Source of the DNA: Lasiosphaeris hirsuta
Taxonomy: Eukaryota; Ascomycota; Sordariomycetes; Sordariales; Lasiosphaeriaceae
Length of the DNA stretch: 64,000 nucleotides
Assembly (NCBI GenBank): GCA_030549175.1
Contig: JAUKUA010000002.1
Span: 3,038,001-3,102,000, forward strand
Direction of reading: 5' to 3'
In this document: piece by piece, positions 22,027-33,996 of the stretch
Numbering within the stretch: the first letter of the stretch is position 1
How the letters are laid out: every line of letters begins with the position of its first letter
Notes under the pieces: generated by a model
Database searches by the model: none
The model's input: the letters and a program-made list of their open reading frames with translations, nothing else
Told to the model about the DNA's origin: nothing
Position numbers and translations under genes: made by a program

Positions 22027-25000
22027 ATGTTGCGACGGCCTCCTGGCCACGTCGCTATCCCGCGAAGATACATTCTCGCGGCATTTGCACTCGTTGCCCT
22101 CCCCTGGCTACAGCTCGTAGATGCTCAGCAGCAGCACTCCCAGCCCGCACAGGTCCTCAGATCGCCCCCCGAGAATGATCAACCACAACACCCCCCATCG
22201 CCCTTGACGGGACAGACCATTGAGACCCCCCGCATCCACGCTCGCCGCAAGTCCACCGCGTCCGTGGACGTTGACGAAGAGGATGCACGCCGCCGATTGA
22301 GGCAAAGTTCTCTTCCCGATTCCATCATCATCCCTAACGATGCGAGCGCCCACGCCTTGGCTCCGGAATTGTCCGTTAGAGCCGGATCTCCCTCTGCATA
22401 CTCCAAAACCGACCTGAACGGTGGGCTCTCGCGGCAAATTGCGCGGAGCCTGGAGGATTGGGAGGTTGAAGACTTTGTTCTTCTGGCGACCGTCGACGGA
22501 GACCTCTATGCCAGCGACAGAAAGACTGGCCAAGAACGTTGGCACTTCAAGGCCAACCACCCCATGGTCGAAACGAGACACTTCCGAGCAAATCGCTCAG
22601 CCCTCGAGGACGACTTTGATGAAATCGACCACTACCTATGGGTCGTTGAACCCACTCGAGACGGCGAATTATATCTTTGGAGACCCCACGACGGTGATGG
22701 TTCTGGCTTGACCAAAATGGCTTGGTCCATGAAGAGAGTTGTTGAGGAGCTCTCCCCTCACCACGACGAAGAGTCGGGTATTGTATATACCGGCGACAAA
22801 AAGACCACGCTCGTTACTCTCAGCGCCGCCACCGGCATTGTCATCAAGGAGTTTGGCTCCGGTGGTACCTATGTGAACAAGGTCGAGCCGGAAAGCTGTT
22901 ACAAGCCTAACGCGCTGGCCGACAGCGAAGAATGCACAGATAGTGGGACCATCACTCTCGGTCGCACTGAGTACACCGTCAGCATCCAACGCGAGGATGG
23001 AAGCCCCATTGCCCTGCTCAAATACTCGGAGTGGGGACCTAACACGCACGACAATGACCTGATTCAGCAGAATGGTGTCACAAAGGACAACCGCTACGTT
23101 TTGGGCCAGCATGATGGCCAAGTCTACGGTTTTGATTACGCCCGCCGTTTCAGTGAAGACCGCCCCCTCTTCACTAAGAAGCTCGCGTCCCCTGTTGCTC
23201 GCGTCTTCGATGTTCTTCATCGATGGGGCGCGCCAGGTGGAAGCCCCAATCTAATAATCCTACCGCAGCCACCGATCCCCGATATCAACGAGGAGAGCAT
23301 ACGCCGTCGCAGTGAAAGCGTCTTCCTCAACCAGACCGAGGCGGGGAGTTGGTATGCCCTCTCGGGGAACAAATACCCCTTGGTGCTTGAGGCCGAACCT
23401 GCGCCTGTTTACAGCTGGGATTGGTGGAAGCTACAGAATTCCGGCGGAAGCTTGGACGAGTCACTGATGAACAAGGCCATGGTTGGAATTCACCAGTTGC
23501 CGGAGCGGCATGGTGCCACGGTCGACGGAGGAGGCCGTCCGCCGCTGAGGACATTGGACCCGCCTCTCGACCCGGACAAGCCTCCCACGCCCAGCGATCC
23601 GAACTCCCCGTTGTCACCCTCGCTGCTACCCGAAACAGGCCGAATGCTCGAAACCGCTAGGAGGCTCCCAGAGCTTTTGGTGATCAAGCTCGTCGACCTG
23701 ATCAGCAATCCGGTTACCTTCGTCCTCCTCATCTTGGTCGTCTTCTTCTCAAAAGACAATATTCGGCGCACATGGAAGTCATTCAATGGGAAGCCATCTA
23801 AGGGCTTTGTCGAGCCACAGATTGAAGTTAGCTCTACGGTTCCAAATTCGGAGCCTCCCCCCAAAGTGGCCTTGATCAAGGAGCCAACGACTCTGACAGA
23901 GCCCGAGGACCAAACCGTCAAGCCACTCGAGGGCTCATCCGACAACTCCAGCAAGACAGTCCCAGCTCCCAAAGTTACCGAGAAGACCGCAGAGGCCACC
24001 AACCCCATAGAGCCCGGAAGCAGCAGAGAGTCGCCTGGCGTAACTTTTGCTGACCCCAAGGGCGTCGAAGAAAGGGGCTCCACCCCAAGCGATGACGGAA
24101 ATGCGACAGCAGATAACGCCAAGAAGAAGAAGGCGCATAGAGGGCGCCGCGGTGGTGTCAAGCATAAGAAGGGCGCCAAGGACAAGCGCGAGGGCTCCCA
24201 GTCCCGCGACGATGACCCCCCACAAGCGTCTGTCGAAGAGGTCATCAGCAAGGCTAAACAGCTCGGTGTGGAGCCAAAGCTCGAGCCTGACATCCTGACT
24301 GTCTCCAACAGCGTTGATGATGTCTCGGGGCCCATTCTCAAGATGGGCAGTCTGGAGGTCAACGAAGAGCAGCAATTGGGCACTGGAAGCAATGGCACCG
24401 TCGTCTTTGCTGGCAAATGGGATGGTCGCGATGTCGCCGTGAAGCGCATGCTGGTGCAGTTCAATGAAATTGCCAGCCAAGAGACCAAGTTGCTGAGAGA
24501 GAGTGACGATCACCCCAACGGTAAGTTATGGTGGTAACGTCATCCGCATGGTGGACGGACGAGAGCTAACAGCAGTAGTCATTCGATATTTTGCACAGCA
24601 GCAGCGCGCTGCATTCCTCTACATTGCACTGGAACTCTGCCAAGCCTCACTTGCCGACGTTGTCCAGAAGCCAGGCCAATTTCGCGAGCTGGCACAAGCC
24701 GGCGAGCGGGATATGCAGTATGTTCTTTTCCAGATCGCGACAGGGTTGAGCCATCTCCACAAATTGCGGATTGTACACCGAGATCTCAAGCCACAAAATA
24801 TTCTTGTCAACCTGGACCAGGATGGCAAGCCGCGCATTTTGGTTTCCGATTTCGGGCTCTGCAAGAAACTAGAGGGTGGTCAATCTTCTTTTGGCGCAAC
24901 AACTGCACACGCTGCCGGAACTTCTGGCTGGCGAGCCCCCGAGCTCCTCATTGACGACGATGATCTCGTCGCTACGTCCATGACTCTTGACCCCCACTCC

Positions 25001-25741
25001 AGCCTCCACAGCGCATCTGGCTCAGGCATCCTTGGAGCTGACCAACTCGGCCCCAATCATCGTCGTGTAACGCGAGCTATCGACATCTTCTCCCTTGGGC
25101 TGGTTTTCTTTTATGTTCTTACTAGGGGTAACCACCCATTCGACTGCGGCGATCGCTACATGCGCGAGGTGAACATCCGGAAGGGCAATTACGATCTGGA
25201 CCAGCTCGACGTCCTAGGCGACTATGCATATGAGGCGCGTGATCTGATTAGCAGCATGCTCAACCACAACCCCAAGGCCCGGCCAACGGCCATCGATGTC
25301 ATGTCCCACCCCTTCTTCTGGAGTCCGAGGAAGCGCCTGGAATTCCTTGGAGACATGTCGGATCACTTTGAGAGAGAACCTCGTGATCCACCGTCGGAGC
25401 CCCTGGGCGAACTTGAGAAATTGGCTCCTCGGGTGGTGAAGGGCGACTTCCTAAAGCAGCTACCCAAGGAATTTGTGGATAGTCTGGGGAAACAGCGAAA
25501 GTACACTGGCTCGCGCATGCTTGACCTGCTTCGCGCACTTCGTAACAAGCGAAACCACTACGAAGATCTCCCTGACTCGCTGCGAAAGATGGTTGGCTCG
25601 CTGCCAGATGGATACCTCGGCTTTTGGACCAGACGCTTTCCCAACCTCTTGATTGAGTGTTGGAATTTGGTCTACAACCTCGGTTTAGAGGAGACGGAGC
25701 GGTTTGAGCGGTTCTACAAGCCCACCAGGTCCGACTCTTGA
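22027..25741 (+). CDS. IRE1: IRE1: ER stress sensor kinase/endoribonuclease
   Basis: Two exons, 22027-24520 and 24579-25741, give 1218 aa. The 58-bp intron (GTAAGT, GCTAAC branch, TAG) lies inside the kinase N-lobe and rejoins HPN to VIRYF. Order of parts: signal peptide 1-36; luminal stress-sensing beta-propeller-like domain ([19 protein letters not shown]); one transmembrane helix at about 560-580 ([10 protein letters not shown]); a basic/acidic linker with poly-Lys; kinase with Gly loop GTGSNGTV near 784, HRDLKPQN near 897 and DFG; and a KEN ribonuclease domain at about 1080-1213 with the KRNHYEDL segment that carries the catalytic His. Known role: senses unfolded protein in the ER lumen, oligomerises, and splices the HAC1/hacA-type mRNA without the spliceosome. 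All active-site motifs are present, so it should be functional. Confidence 0.97.
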
Positions 25742-25991
25742 GGCCTTTGGGTACCTATGAAAGGCCTCTGGATGTTTAGAAAAGGCCTTTTAGTGTTGAC
25801 CAAGGGGATGGATGTGTCGTGTAAGCGTAATTTTTTGTTAGCTATGTCTTTTTTTTTTTTGTAAATTCGATGTGTTTCAACATACAGCCGGGGCCTGAGT
25901 TGACTCCCTCAACCCCTTTGATTTACGTGTACTATGCCTAGATTGACTGTCTTGAGCCATTTTCCAGCTCCTTCGACGCCTTTTCATCGAC

Positions 25992-26392
25992 GTGGCCGAC
26001 CCACAGCTATTAACTTTTGTTTTGGCCGTGGAACATTGGATCGAGAGTCACGGCCCGGACGCCCTAATTAACCTGGCGACTGAGACGGGTCGATTCGCCG
26101 CCTACGGAATCGAAATCGGTCACTCCCTGGACGACCCAATTGTGGGTCTTTTAATCCCATGGATGCAAGCGGACACTGAAAACCACGGCCCGCGACAGAT
26201 GACGGAAGAACGGGCCGAGTGGTTGATCAGGCGGACCGACGGCGGCTAGAAGACTCGGAAACGATGGAGATATTTCTCCAAAGCCGGTGGAGAGACATGA
26301 AGGAAATGATTGACGCAGAAGAGAAGAGGGTCAGGGCCGGTCAATTCCTGAAACTGGCGAAACGTCTTGCGGAGGACCTCCTGGACCTCTAG
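25992..26392 (+). pseudogene. Two small overlapping coding-like pieces, unknown family
   Basis: One frame (25992-26249) encodes about 85 residues that look like real protein (VEHWIESHGPDALINLATE; DDPIVGLLIPWMQADTENH), but it starts at GTG with no ATG upstream in frame. A second frame (26264-26392) begins with ATG and encodes 42 residues rich in Lys/Glu/Arg ending LAKRLAEDLLDL. They may be exons or frames of one decayed gene. I do not recognise the family. Confidence 0.35.
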
Positions 26393-26399
26393 CGGGCGC

Positions 26400-27065
26400 C
26401 ACATGCGGGAACTTCTGGCCTGGCCGATTGGCGAGATGCTCTTGGGAAATCGTTCAAATCGTTGGAGCGGGCTCGTCCCCAGATCTTAGTCAAGATTGCT
26501 AGTGCGGGTGCGGCTGGTCGCCAGCTGACGATGGAAAGCCGGGACAAGTTGGGAAGGTAGGCCAGGACCTGCCGGAGGGCGCCGAGGTCTTCGCCGTGGA
26601 CGGTCATGGCGTACTCCTCGAGGACAACTTGCAAGTGCGGTTGCCGGTCGCCATCCGGAGGGGCCGGCGATGACCAACAGCAGCGGCCCAGACCTGCCGC
26701 TGCCTCCACGCCCTGGTCTGTCGCTCCACTCGACGTTCCACACGTTTATACCACGCAAGTCAGCGCAGCGCCTGGCCGCCGTGACGTCGATCCCGCCGGC
26801 TCAGGGTGTCGGCCGTCAGGGAGCTCGTCTACTTGGCCAACCCCCTCGAGGCTCCTAGCCCGGCCTCAGCCACCCGGAGACACTCGATAACGCCCGCGAC
26901 GGCGGTGGTGGGGAGCCGCAGTAGAGGGGACTCGCAGCTCGTGGCGGGCGGGTGAGCTTCCGACGGGTGGCAAGTAGCACCTATGTGGGAAGCGGACCGG
27001 ACAGCGGTCGCGAATTGGAGCGGGCTGGGTTTGTTGTTGCTAGGAGGTGGCTGAACCGGATCCAT
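26400..27065 (-). pseudogene. Possible F-box protein remnant
   Basis: On the minus strand a short frame near 26840-26950 contains SPLLRLPTTAVAGVIECLR, which resembles the start of a fungal F-box. A separate frame at about 26480-26660 contains a leucine-rich piece (LRQVLAYLPNLSRLSIVSW). The parts are in different frames with stops between them, so if this was an F-box/LRR gene it is broken. Confidence 0.35.
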
Positions 27066-27218
27066 TGGAGCGATGGAGGTAGCAAGTCGGCGTGGTTACG
27101 GTCGGATTGAACAGTAGACATTAGTTTTATACGCTCATACGAGATCTGTCAAGCAACATATTTTCCTCCGAAATACACCCCATAACTCCTCGCAGAAACA
27201 CCACACACCCTTACCCCT

Positions 27219-29124
27219 TTAGCTCCCAGCCTTCTTCGCCTTGGCAACAAACATAGTCCGCAAATTCGTCGGCCCATCATCCACCCCCATAACCATATCC
27301 ACGACGCGGGCGCACGGCGCATTGTTGAAGGCCTCGTCGACGAAGAGCGCCTCGAGCTCGGCGGCCGTGGCCGCCTTCCAGCCGCGCACCTCGGTCTCGG
27401 GCGCGAACGCCTTGGCCAGGCCGACGTAGTCCCAGTTGGCCACGTCGTTGTAGCCGGCGGTCCAACCGCGGAAGAAGCGCTCCACCGTGTAGCCCTTATT
27501 GTTAAGCACCAGTACGACTGGCGGGACACCGAAGCGGTCGAGCAGCGATAGCGCCTGCACCGTCAGCTGGAGGCTGCCCTCACCCGTGATGAGCACGACG
27601 CGCGTGTGTGCATTGGTCTCCTTGGATGCGATGGACGCGCCGGCTGCGGCCGCCGTGGCGTAGCCGATGGAGCCGTAGATCGCTTGCGTCCACCCGTGCG
27701 CGCCCGATGCGAAGCGCGTCTGCAGGATACCGGCTTGCGCCGTGCCGGTTTCGGTTATCACCAGGTCGCCGGCGCGGATGAAGGTGGAGAGGCGCTGTGT
27801 GGGAGGTGTTAGCGGTGTAGAGTTGGAGAGGGGGGAGGGGGGGTACACGTACGTCCCAGAGCCAATCATGCTCGATGTTCTCTGGGGTGGTCAGGGTGAT
27901 GGGCGGGATGGCTTCGACGGCGTATTCCGCGAGTGGAGGGTGAGATTCAAAGGCCTCGACGAGCTTGGGCATCACGTGGTTGATGCGAGCGTCGAACTCG
28001 GTTGTGCCAACCTTGACGGAGAAGCGCTGGAGGTCGATGATATTGGCGCCCGATGTGTTGCCGGTGAAGATACCCCTGTTTTCTTTAGTCGGCGACAGAG
28101 TCTGCGGAATGGACGGGTCGCCCAGTGAACTTACGTGTTGAAGTCAGATGGGTAGTTTCCAAGCCAGAGAATGCAGTCGGCATTCTCGACACCCGGGATG
28201 ACGCTCGTTGGCCATGAGCCAGCGCCGCTCCAGCCACCCTTGTAGTATGGGCTCCCCTCGTTGGCGATGCCTTTGCCCATTGTGGTGACGAAGAAGGGGA
28301 TCTTGAGGGCCTCGACGAGTGGGTCGACGTACTTGGCCCAGTTAGGCGGGGCCGCGCCGCCATCAACCATCAAGATGGGAGATGTGGCGGATTCGAGTGC
28401 CTTGATGATCTCGGCCACAGCTACAGCCTCGGACTCGGGGACACTGGGGGCAAGAGTGTGGATCAGCGGGGTGCTGAGATACTCGTCCGACACCTTGGAG
28501 AAGACAATGTCCTCAGAGATGCCGATGTATATGGGCTTTGAGTAGTGTAGCATAGCTGCAGATGGTTAGCGCTGAAACCCGAGAATAAGAAGAACTCGGT
28601 CTCGCTCACCATTCAGAACACGGTCAATCTCGGCGGCAGAGGTAGCGGGGTCTGTGAGGACAGTGGTGGCGCACGAGATCTCGGCGGAGATCTTGTGGTA
28701 GTGGTCGAAGCTTCCATCTCCTATGGTGTGGTGGAGAATCTTGCCGGTCTTTTGGAGAGGGTTGGGTGGGTAGCCAACGATGTGGACGACTGGCACGTTC
28801 TCGCAATAAGAACCGCCGATGCCGCAGATGGCGCTTAGCTCTCCCGGGCCGAAGGTTGTCACCAAAGCACCCGCGCCTTTGATACGGGCATAGCCGTCAG
28901 CAGCATAGGCGCCCACCAGCTCGTTAGGCGTGCCGATCCATGAGAGACCTTGGGGTTCGACCTGGTCAAGAAGGGCAAGCTCATAGTCTGCAGCATGTTA
29001 GCGGTTCGTGAGGGTGGTGGACCAATGGAAGACAGCAAATACCGCCGGGGACTCCAAAGATGGTGTCGATGCCAATCTGCTTGAGACGGCGGAGGAGATA
29101 CTCTGAAATGAGGATTTCAGGCAT
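27219..29124 (-). CDS. Pyruvate decarboxylase (TPP-dependent)
   Basis: Five exons on the minus strand: 29124-29043, 28987-28610, 28555-28135, 28075-27853 and 27794-27219; all introns are 54-59 bp and the frame is open throughout, giving 559 aa, the usual length. N-terminal TPP-binding domain: MPEILISEYLLRRL, DTIFGVPGDYELALLDQ, and the TPP-activating Glu in TPNELVGAYAADGYAR (about residue 50); the His pair in KILHHTIGDG (about 113) is the one typical of decarboxylases. The middle domain follows, and the C-terminal TPP motif is GEGS...LNNKGYTVE (about 440-468), with Glu where many family members have Asp. Reaction: pyruvate to acetaldehyde and CO2, in the cytosol, for ethanol fermentation or acetate formation. 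A related 2-oxo-acid decarboxylase (phenylpyruvate or indolepyruvate) cannot be excluded. Confidence 0.93.
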
Positions 29125-30922
29125 GATGATGGTGGTTGGGCTGGTGGGATCGCGGCGTTGAGGGTTGTGGGTATGGGGAGAGGACGTAAAGGGGTTCAGA
29201 GGCTATGAGTGGGAACCGAGTATTTGGTTTTGTTGAGCTGGGTTGTTGTTATGACGTGTAGATGGTGTTGGTACTATCTTTGCAGCTTAGGGGTTGTTGA
29301 ATCTGTTGAAAGGGGATTGATGGACGTGATGAGAGGACTGGAGAGCAAGACAAGAAGTAAAGACAGCGACGAGGCAGCATCATAATATACCTAGCCATAT
29401 CTACACTCCCACGCTCAAGCCCACGCCGTTCCCATTGCCATGACCATCACAGGACAGCCAATGCCCATGTTCCATTGCAGACATTGTGCCTAATGCGGCG
29501 ACACGACCTGGTGTCGCGACATGAACCGCGGTATCTCGGCCTGGCCATGCCCGGCCACAACGACTCGGAGACAACAGGGCCAAAGGTACGGACGGACATG
29601 CCGCAGAGTTACCAAGCGACGTCAAAATAGCCAGGCGGACATTGTCGAGAGTCGCTCACAGCAAATGGAATGACGTCCGTCGACGTCGGGTTAGGGTTCA
29701 GCGCCTACCTGTACACTGCGTAACTGCGGCTCACAGTTAGACGATGCCTGCATCGGGGCAAGCTCGGAGAAAGCCTCGTGGTCGGCAGGACAACACCTTG
29801 CTAGTGGTCGTCGGGCTGCTGAGATGGTCCCTGGGGGGCACCAATGCCAGAATGTTGAACAGAGTCTCAGGCTGAATAAGCAGCAAGATCCCATGTTGCA
29901 GAATGTGATATTCCCATTCGCAGCCTGGCGTTCTCCTCATTGTGCCGACCGATCTTGGATAAATATCTGCCCTGAATGCGCAACACTCGCCCCATCGTCA
30001 TGTCATGGAATTCTGGGTGTGATCCCTCCTGGATGTGCCCTCAAGAGTCCATTGCCTTGATTTGGGATTCGGGGAATACCGATAGGCGAAAGCGTAATAG
30101 ACAATGGGCACATACAATAGAGAGTTGCCAAGGACGAACATCAAATACCGAACAAACGACGAATCTGCGGAATGCCGTTGAGAAGCCCATATTTGTGGAG
30201 AAAGATGGGGATGTTTCAGGTTTCACAGTGCTTGGCTTCCTCGGTTACTCCACCTCCACTGCTGCTCGATCGTTCTGGGGAAAGACGCCAGGGCCGTTGC
30301 CGAGGCGGGTGCTGGAGTACACCGTTCCGTTGCCTTGCCAAGTCGTTTTTGTTCGGAGGAAGAGCTTGGGTCACATACTGAGCCCGAAACCCTAACAGAT
30401 TGATGTGACGTCACCCGATTCGGGAGGTAAAAAGGCTTGGCACGGAAGGTCCGACTAACTCTTGTGTTGTTGATTCGACTTTTCTGCGCGTCTGCCTTGC
30501 TGAGCTGCGTCGACTGCCTGCCCGACATCGCTTGATATTCTGACCACTCCTGTTGAGACGTTCTCACCGCCCGCAATTGTGCGCAATTGTCGCACTTGTC
30601 GCACTCGTCTGCAATTAGCCGCCCTGTTGCAATCGCGACTCCACGCCCAGGCGCCATTCAGTTTCTCGCGCGTCTTGGCATTCCGATCTCCTGCACTTCA
30701 TTCCCAACTCCTCACTCTCCTGCAATGCTAGCGCCTCGTGATCGGTGATCGGCAGCGCAGTCTTGTAGAAATCCCAGTCGCACAGAGTGTCCAATAGTTT
30801 TTGGCCCGAGACCCCGCAACGGCTCCTGTCTACACTGTCCACACACGCACACGGCGCTCGAAATCGCGCCCTCTCCCCGCTCCCCGCTTCCCCGGACGTT
30901 CCAGTCCGATACCGCGGCCCTC
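29125..30922. other. Divergent promoter region between PDC and C2 genes
   Basis: About 1.8 kb between two genes read away from each other; no further gene seen. The right part, from about 30430, is CT-rich and probably the leader of the C2-domain gene. Confidence 0.5.
30406..30413. promoter_or_regulatory. CRE/ATF-type palindrome
   Basis: A perfect TGACGTCA palindrome (within GTGACGTCAC) lies 510 bp before the ATG of the C2-domain gene and about 1.3 kb before the PDC start. bZIP factors of the ATF/CREB kind bind this octamer; use here is inferred only. Confidence 0.35.
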
Positions 30923-32858
30923 ATGTCTTCCGAGAAACAACCTCAACAGAGCGAGCCTTCCAACCATGAAGCTAATGCCCCTGGCGATGCGACCCTGAGC
31001 TCTCCCACACAGCCTGCTGAGACTGGTGATGGCGCCGACGACAACAATCATGTCGCCAGTGGCCTGCGCCCAAGCAGAACTTCCGAGCTGAGGGATCGCA
31101 TTGGCGCCGAAAAGAAGAAGCTCGCCGATAAGAAGGAAAGGATCAAGACCAAGGCTAAGCCCCCTGGCGGCTTTGATGCCACACCCTTCCCTGATGCTCC
31201 TCCTGGCTACACCGTCAAAATCACCTTCCACGGTGCCGAGAATTTGCCTATCGCCGATATCAAGACCCATGCCGCCGACCCCTTCCTCCATGCCACCCTT
31301 ACGGCTGCGGTCCCCCGGCGGCACAAGGAGGACCCCGTATTGACCCTCCGTACCCCAACTATCAGAAAAACCACGGAGCCTGTATGGGATCAGGAGTGGA
31401 TTGTCGCGAACGTCCCCCGTTCCGGCTTCACACTAAAGTGCCGACTCTACGACGAGGATTGGCCAGACAGTGATGATCGTCTGGGCAATGTCACCATCCA
31501 GGTGCCAAATATTGACGAAAACTGGGAAGGATTTGGTCCCCACGGCAAAGTATTCGATGTTAAGAAGCGATCGGGTAGCAAACGGGCTTACTTGCTCATG
31601 GGCATCACCACGGCTTTCTGCCGCAACACTTCCATGACTCCCAGGCTGCGCGTCAGTATCGAGGTCCTTGGGAAATCTGACCCTCCGTATGCCCAGATGT
31701 ATACTGTGGGGCCGTCGTATTGGGTGAAGCACTACAGCCCCATGATAGGTCGGTTGATTGGCACAAAGGTCAACAAGGACGAGAACAATGATGTGGAATC
31801 AACCTCGGTGCACTCTGAAGACCGCCAAACAAAGAAATACGAGTGCGCACTTCTCCCTGCTTTGCACGAGAGATCCATGCTGATATCTCTGTAGTTTCCA
31901 AGCCAACGAGATCCAGCTCTCTGGACCCGTACCCGAGAAGCTGTACCATCGCTACGTCGAGTTTCGCCCCATCATCAGCAGCATGTTTGCATCTACCGGC
32001 CTGCGCGGGCGCATCCTCAACAGAGTTCTCCACAAGCAGCATGCACGCGTGTATAACTTTGACTCGACGACAGAGCACGGTAACTTCCCACCCCGCAGCG
32101 AGCAAGCCTCGCTACAGTTCCTCAAGATGGCACATTTTGACGAAGGCGCGCGCATGTTTACCTATGTTATTACGCTTGACGCCATGCTGCGTTTCACCGA
32201 AACGGGCAAGGAGTTCGGCGTTGACCTTCTGAGTAAACACACTATGCACTCGGATGTGGCTACCTACATTGCTTGCTCGGGCGAGTTCTTCATCCGACGT
32301 CTTGCACATGCGCATGCACATCACGCCTCGGTGGGCGACAACCCCAACCCAGACGAGCCAACGCATCCCCCGGGCGAAGGAATCTCCGGCGGCCCACCCA
32401 ATGGCCCGCCTCCACAAGACCCACGATACTACCAGCTCATCATTGACAACGATAGCGGGACGTACCGTCCTGACAAGTCGATCCTCCCTGAGCTCAAGCG
32501 CTTCCTGGAAGAGAACTTCCCCGGGCTTGGCATCGCCGTGATGGCCTGCGATGACGAGGAGCTCATCAAGTTGAAGAAGGCTCAGGTCGAGGCCAAGAAA
32601 CGTGAGGGCGGTGCTCGCGTCCGCATGGTCCTGAACCGTAGTCCGAGCAATAGCAGCTTTAGTTCAGACGACGAAAGTCGGTTGGGTGATCTGGAGAGGG
32701 CCGGCGAGGAGGCCGTCAAGAGCAAGAAGGAGAGAGTGTTTGATGTGCTGCAAGACCCGGCCAAGATTAAGGACTATGTTCCGCACGGCCACCATGGACA
32801 TTCGGAGCCCAAGACAGAGGTTAATGGGGAGGGGAGTGGGAGCGGCTCCCACGCATGA
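30923..32858 (+). CDS. C2-domain protein, function unknown
   Basis: Two exons, 30923-31842 and 31895-32858 (52-bp intron, GTGCGC to GTAG), give 627 aa; the join reads KKYDFQANEIQLSG. Residues 1-90 are low-complexity with a Lys-rich coiled segment. A C2 domain runs from about 92 to 205 (GYTVKITFHGAENLP; WDQEW; YDEDWPDSDDRLG), with Asp residues placed as in calcium-binding loops. After it comes a long conserved alpha/beta region (about 240-560) of unknown fold, with a His/Pro/Gly-rich insertion (about 470-500), and a charged tail ending GSGSGSHA. A cytosolic, membrane-recruited role is likely from the C2 domain. There is no LGST motif, so it is not a phosphatidylserine decarboxylase. It is convergent with the Nudix gene downstream. 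Confidence 0.87.
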
Positions 32859-32893
32859 TCATGAGTTGGCGAAGACTTATGTCCCGGCGTTTC

Positions 32894-32927
<34 letters not shown>

Positions 32928-33222
32928 TGCCTATGCCATTCACTTTCTATATTTTGGCAAGTAGGATTGGAGGTTAATATTGCCTAGTGGCATGGTTTCA
33001 TGAGTTGATCCGGATGGATAGAACTCTGGACATAACTTTTGGATGGCAGCTCGATATGGTCGGACTAAAGACCTTGGATGATGACGTTATGAGATATCGA
33101 TTCCCCGTTTGACAGGCAAATTAATACTCGAAACTTGGATCAAGTTATGTTCCGCACTCTCGTGTCTATTTCTACTCCCGGTTGTCAAGATCTTGACTTG
33201 AGCAAAGTCTTGGAAACTCGGG
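32859..33222. other. Convergent 3' intergenic region with poly-T tract
   Basis: About 360 bp between the ends of two convergent genes. It contains an uninterrupted T run of about 28 bases at 32897-32924. Confidence 0.6.
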
Positions 33223-33996
33223 CTAAACGTCGTGATCCTTGACTAGGCAGTCTGACTCACGTTGAGCACCGGTCAGATACCAAGTCAACGGGCCATCCAT
33301 CTCCTCGATGATGCCGACAAGCCTGATAGCCTGCTGTATCACTTTGACATCTGTACTCGCCAGTCAGTGACAACTCGGGGGCATGGATCAAGCAGATAGA
33401 CACCGTTAGGCAAATACAGTTCAACCCCCAGAAAACAACACCCACTCACAATCACCATTCACCATCGCCCTCACCCCCTCCTCATAACCCACCCACCTCG
33501 CCTCACACCCCGCCTCCGGCTCACACACAGCACCCGCCTCGCTGTCCGCGAGCGCGACATACCAAAACACCACCGCAAGCGCCCCGTCCGGCTGGTAGTG
33601 CGTCATCATCGCCACGGGCTCCACCAGCCGCGCGCTCCCCTCCAGCAGCACGTCCCCCGCCTCGTCCCACCGCGCCCGGCCCGCCTCGGCGTGCAGCGCG
33701 TGATCCGAGCTGGTCGGCGCGGTGCACCGCGTGCTGAGGGGCACCGCGAGGAGGGTGGGGTGGACGCCCGTCTCCTCGAGGGTCTCGCGCCGTGCGGTGA
33801 GGGGGAGGGGTTCGTCCCAGTCTTGATGGCCGCGCGGGAGCTTGGTGATGTGTGTGGTTGGGTTGTGGATTGTGAGGAGGCGGCAGCGGTGGGGGTCGAG
33901 GGTTATGGTGCCTGCGGCGAGGTAGAAGTTGGAGGAGGGGAGGAGGGAGGGGATGGTTATTTGGGTTGTTGCGGTGTCATCATTGGGGGTGGACAT
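33223..33996 (-). CDS. Nudix hydrolase
   Basis: Proposed exons on the minus strand are 33996-33450 and 33350-33223, giving 224 aa. Intron 33351-33449 has GTGAGT, a CACTGAC branch point and TACAG, and the second exon reads VKVIQQAIRLVGIIEEMDG. Without splicing, the first frame would stop at 33421 and give 191 aa. The Nudix box is complete at about residues 54-76: G-HQDWD-E-PLPLTAR-RE-TL-EE-TG-V, which is Gx5Ex7REUxEExGU. Known role: metal-dependent hydrolysis of nucleoside diphosphates linked to another moiety. The substrate (for example diphosphoinositol polyphosphate, NDP-sugar or oxidised nucleotide) cannot be told from the box. No targeting signal; probably cytosolic. Confidence 0.88.

Noticed and set aside
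23490..24488. Long open frame (332 aa) on the minus strand
   Set aside because: It lies wholly antisense to IRE1 coding sequence, is low-complexity Ser/Pro/Leu, and mirrors codon bias of the real gene.
30923..32858. Phosphatidylserine decarboxylase (PSD2-like) because of the C2 domain
   Set aside because: The self-cleavage LGST-type motif and catalytic domain of PSD are absent; only the C2 domain is shared.
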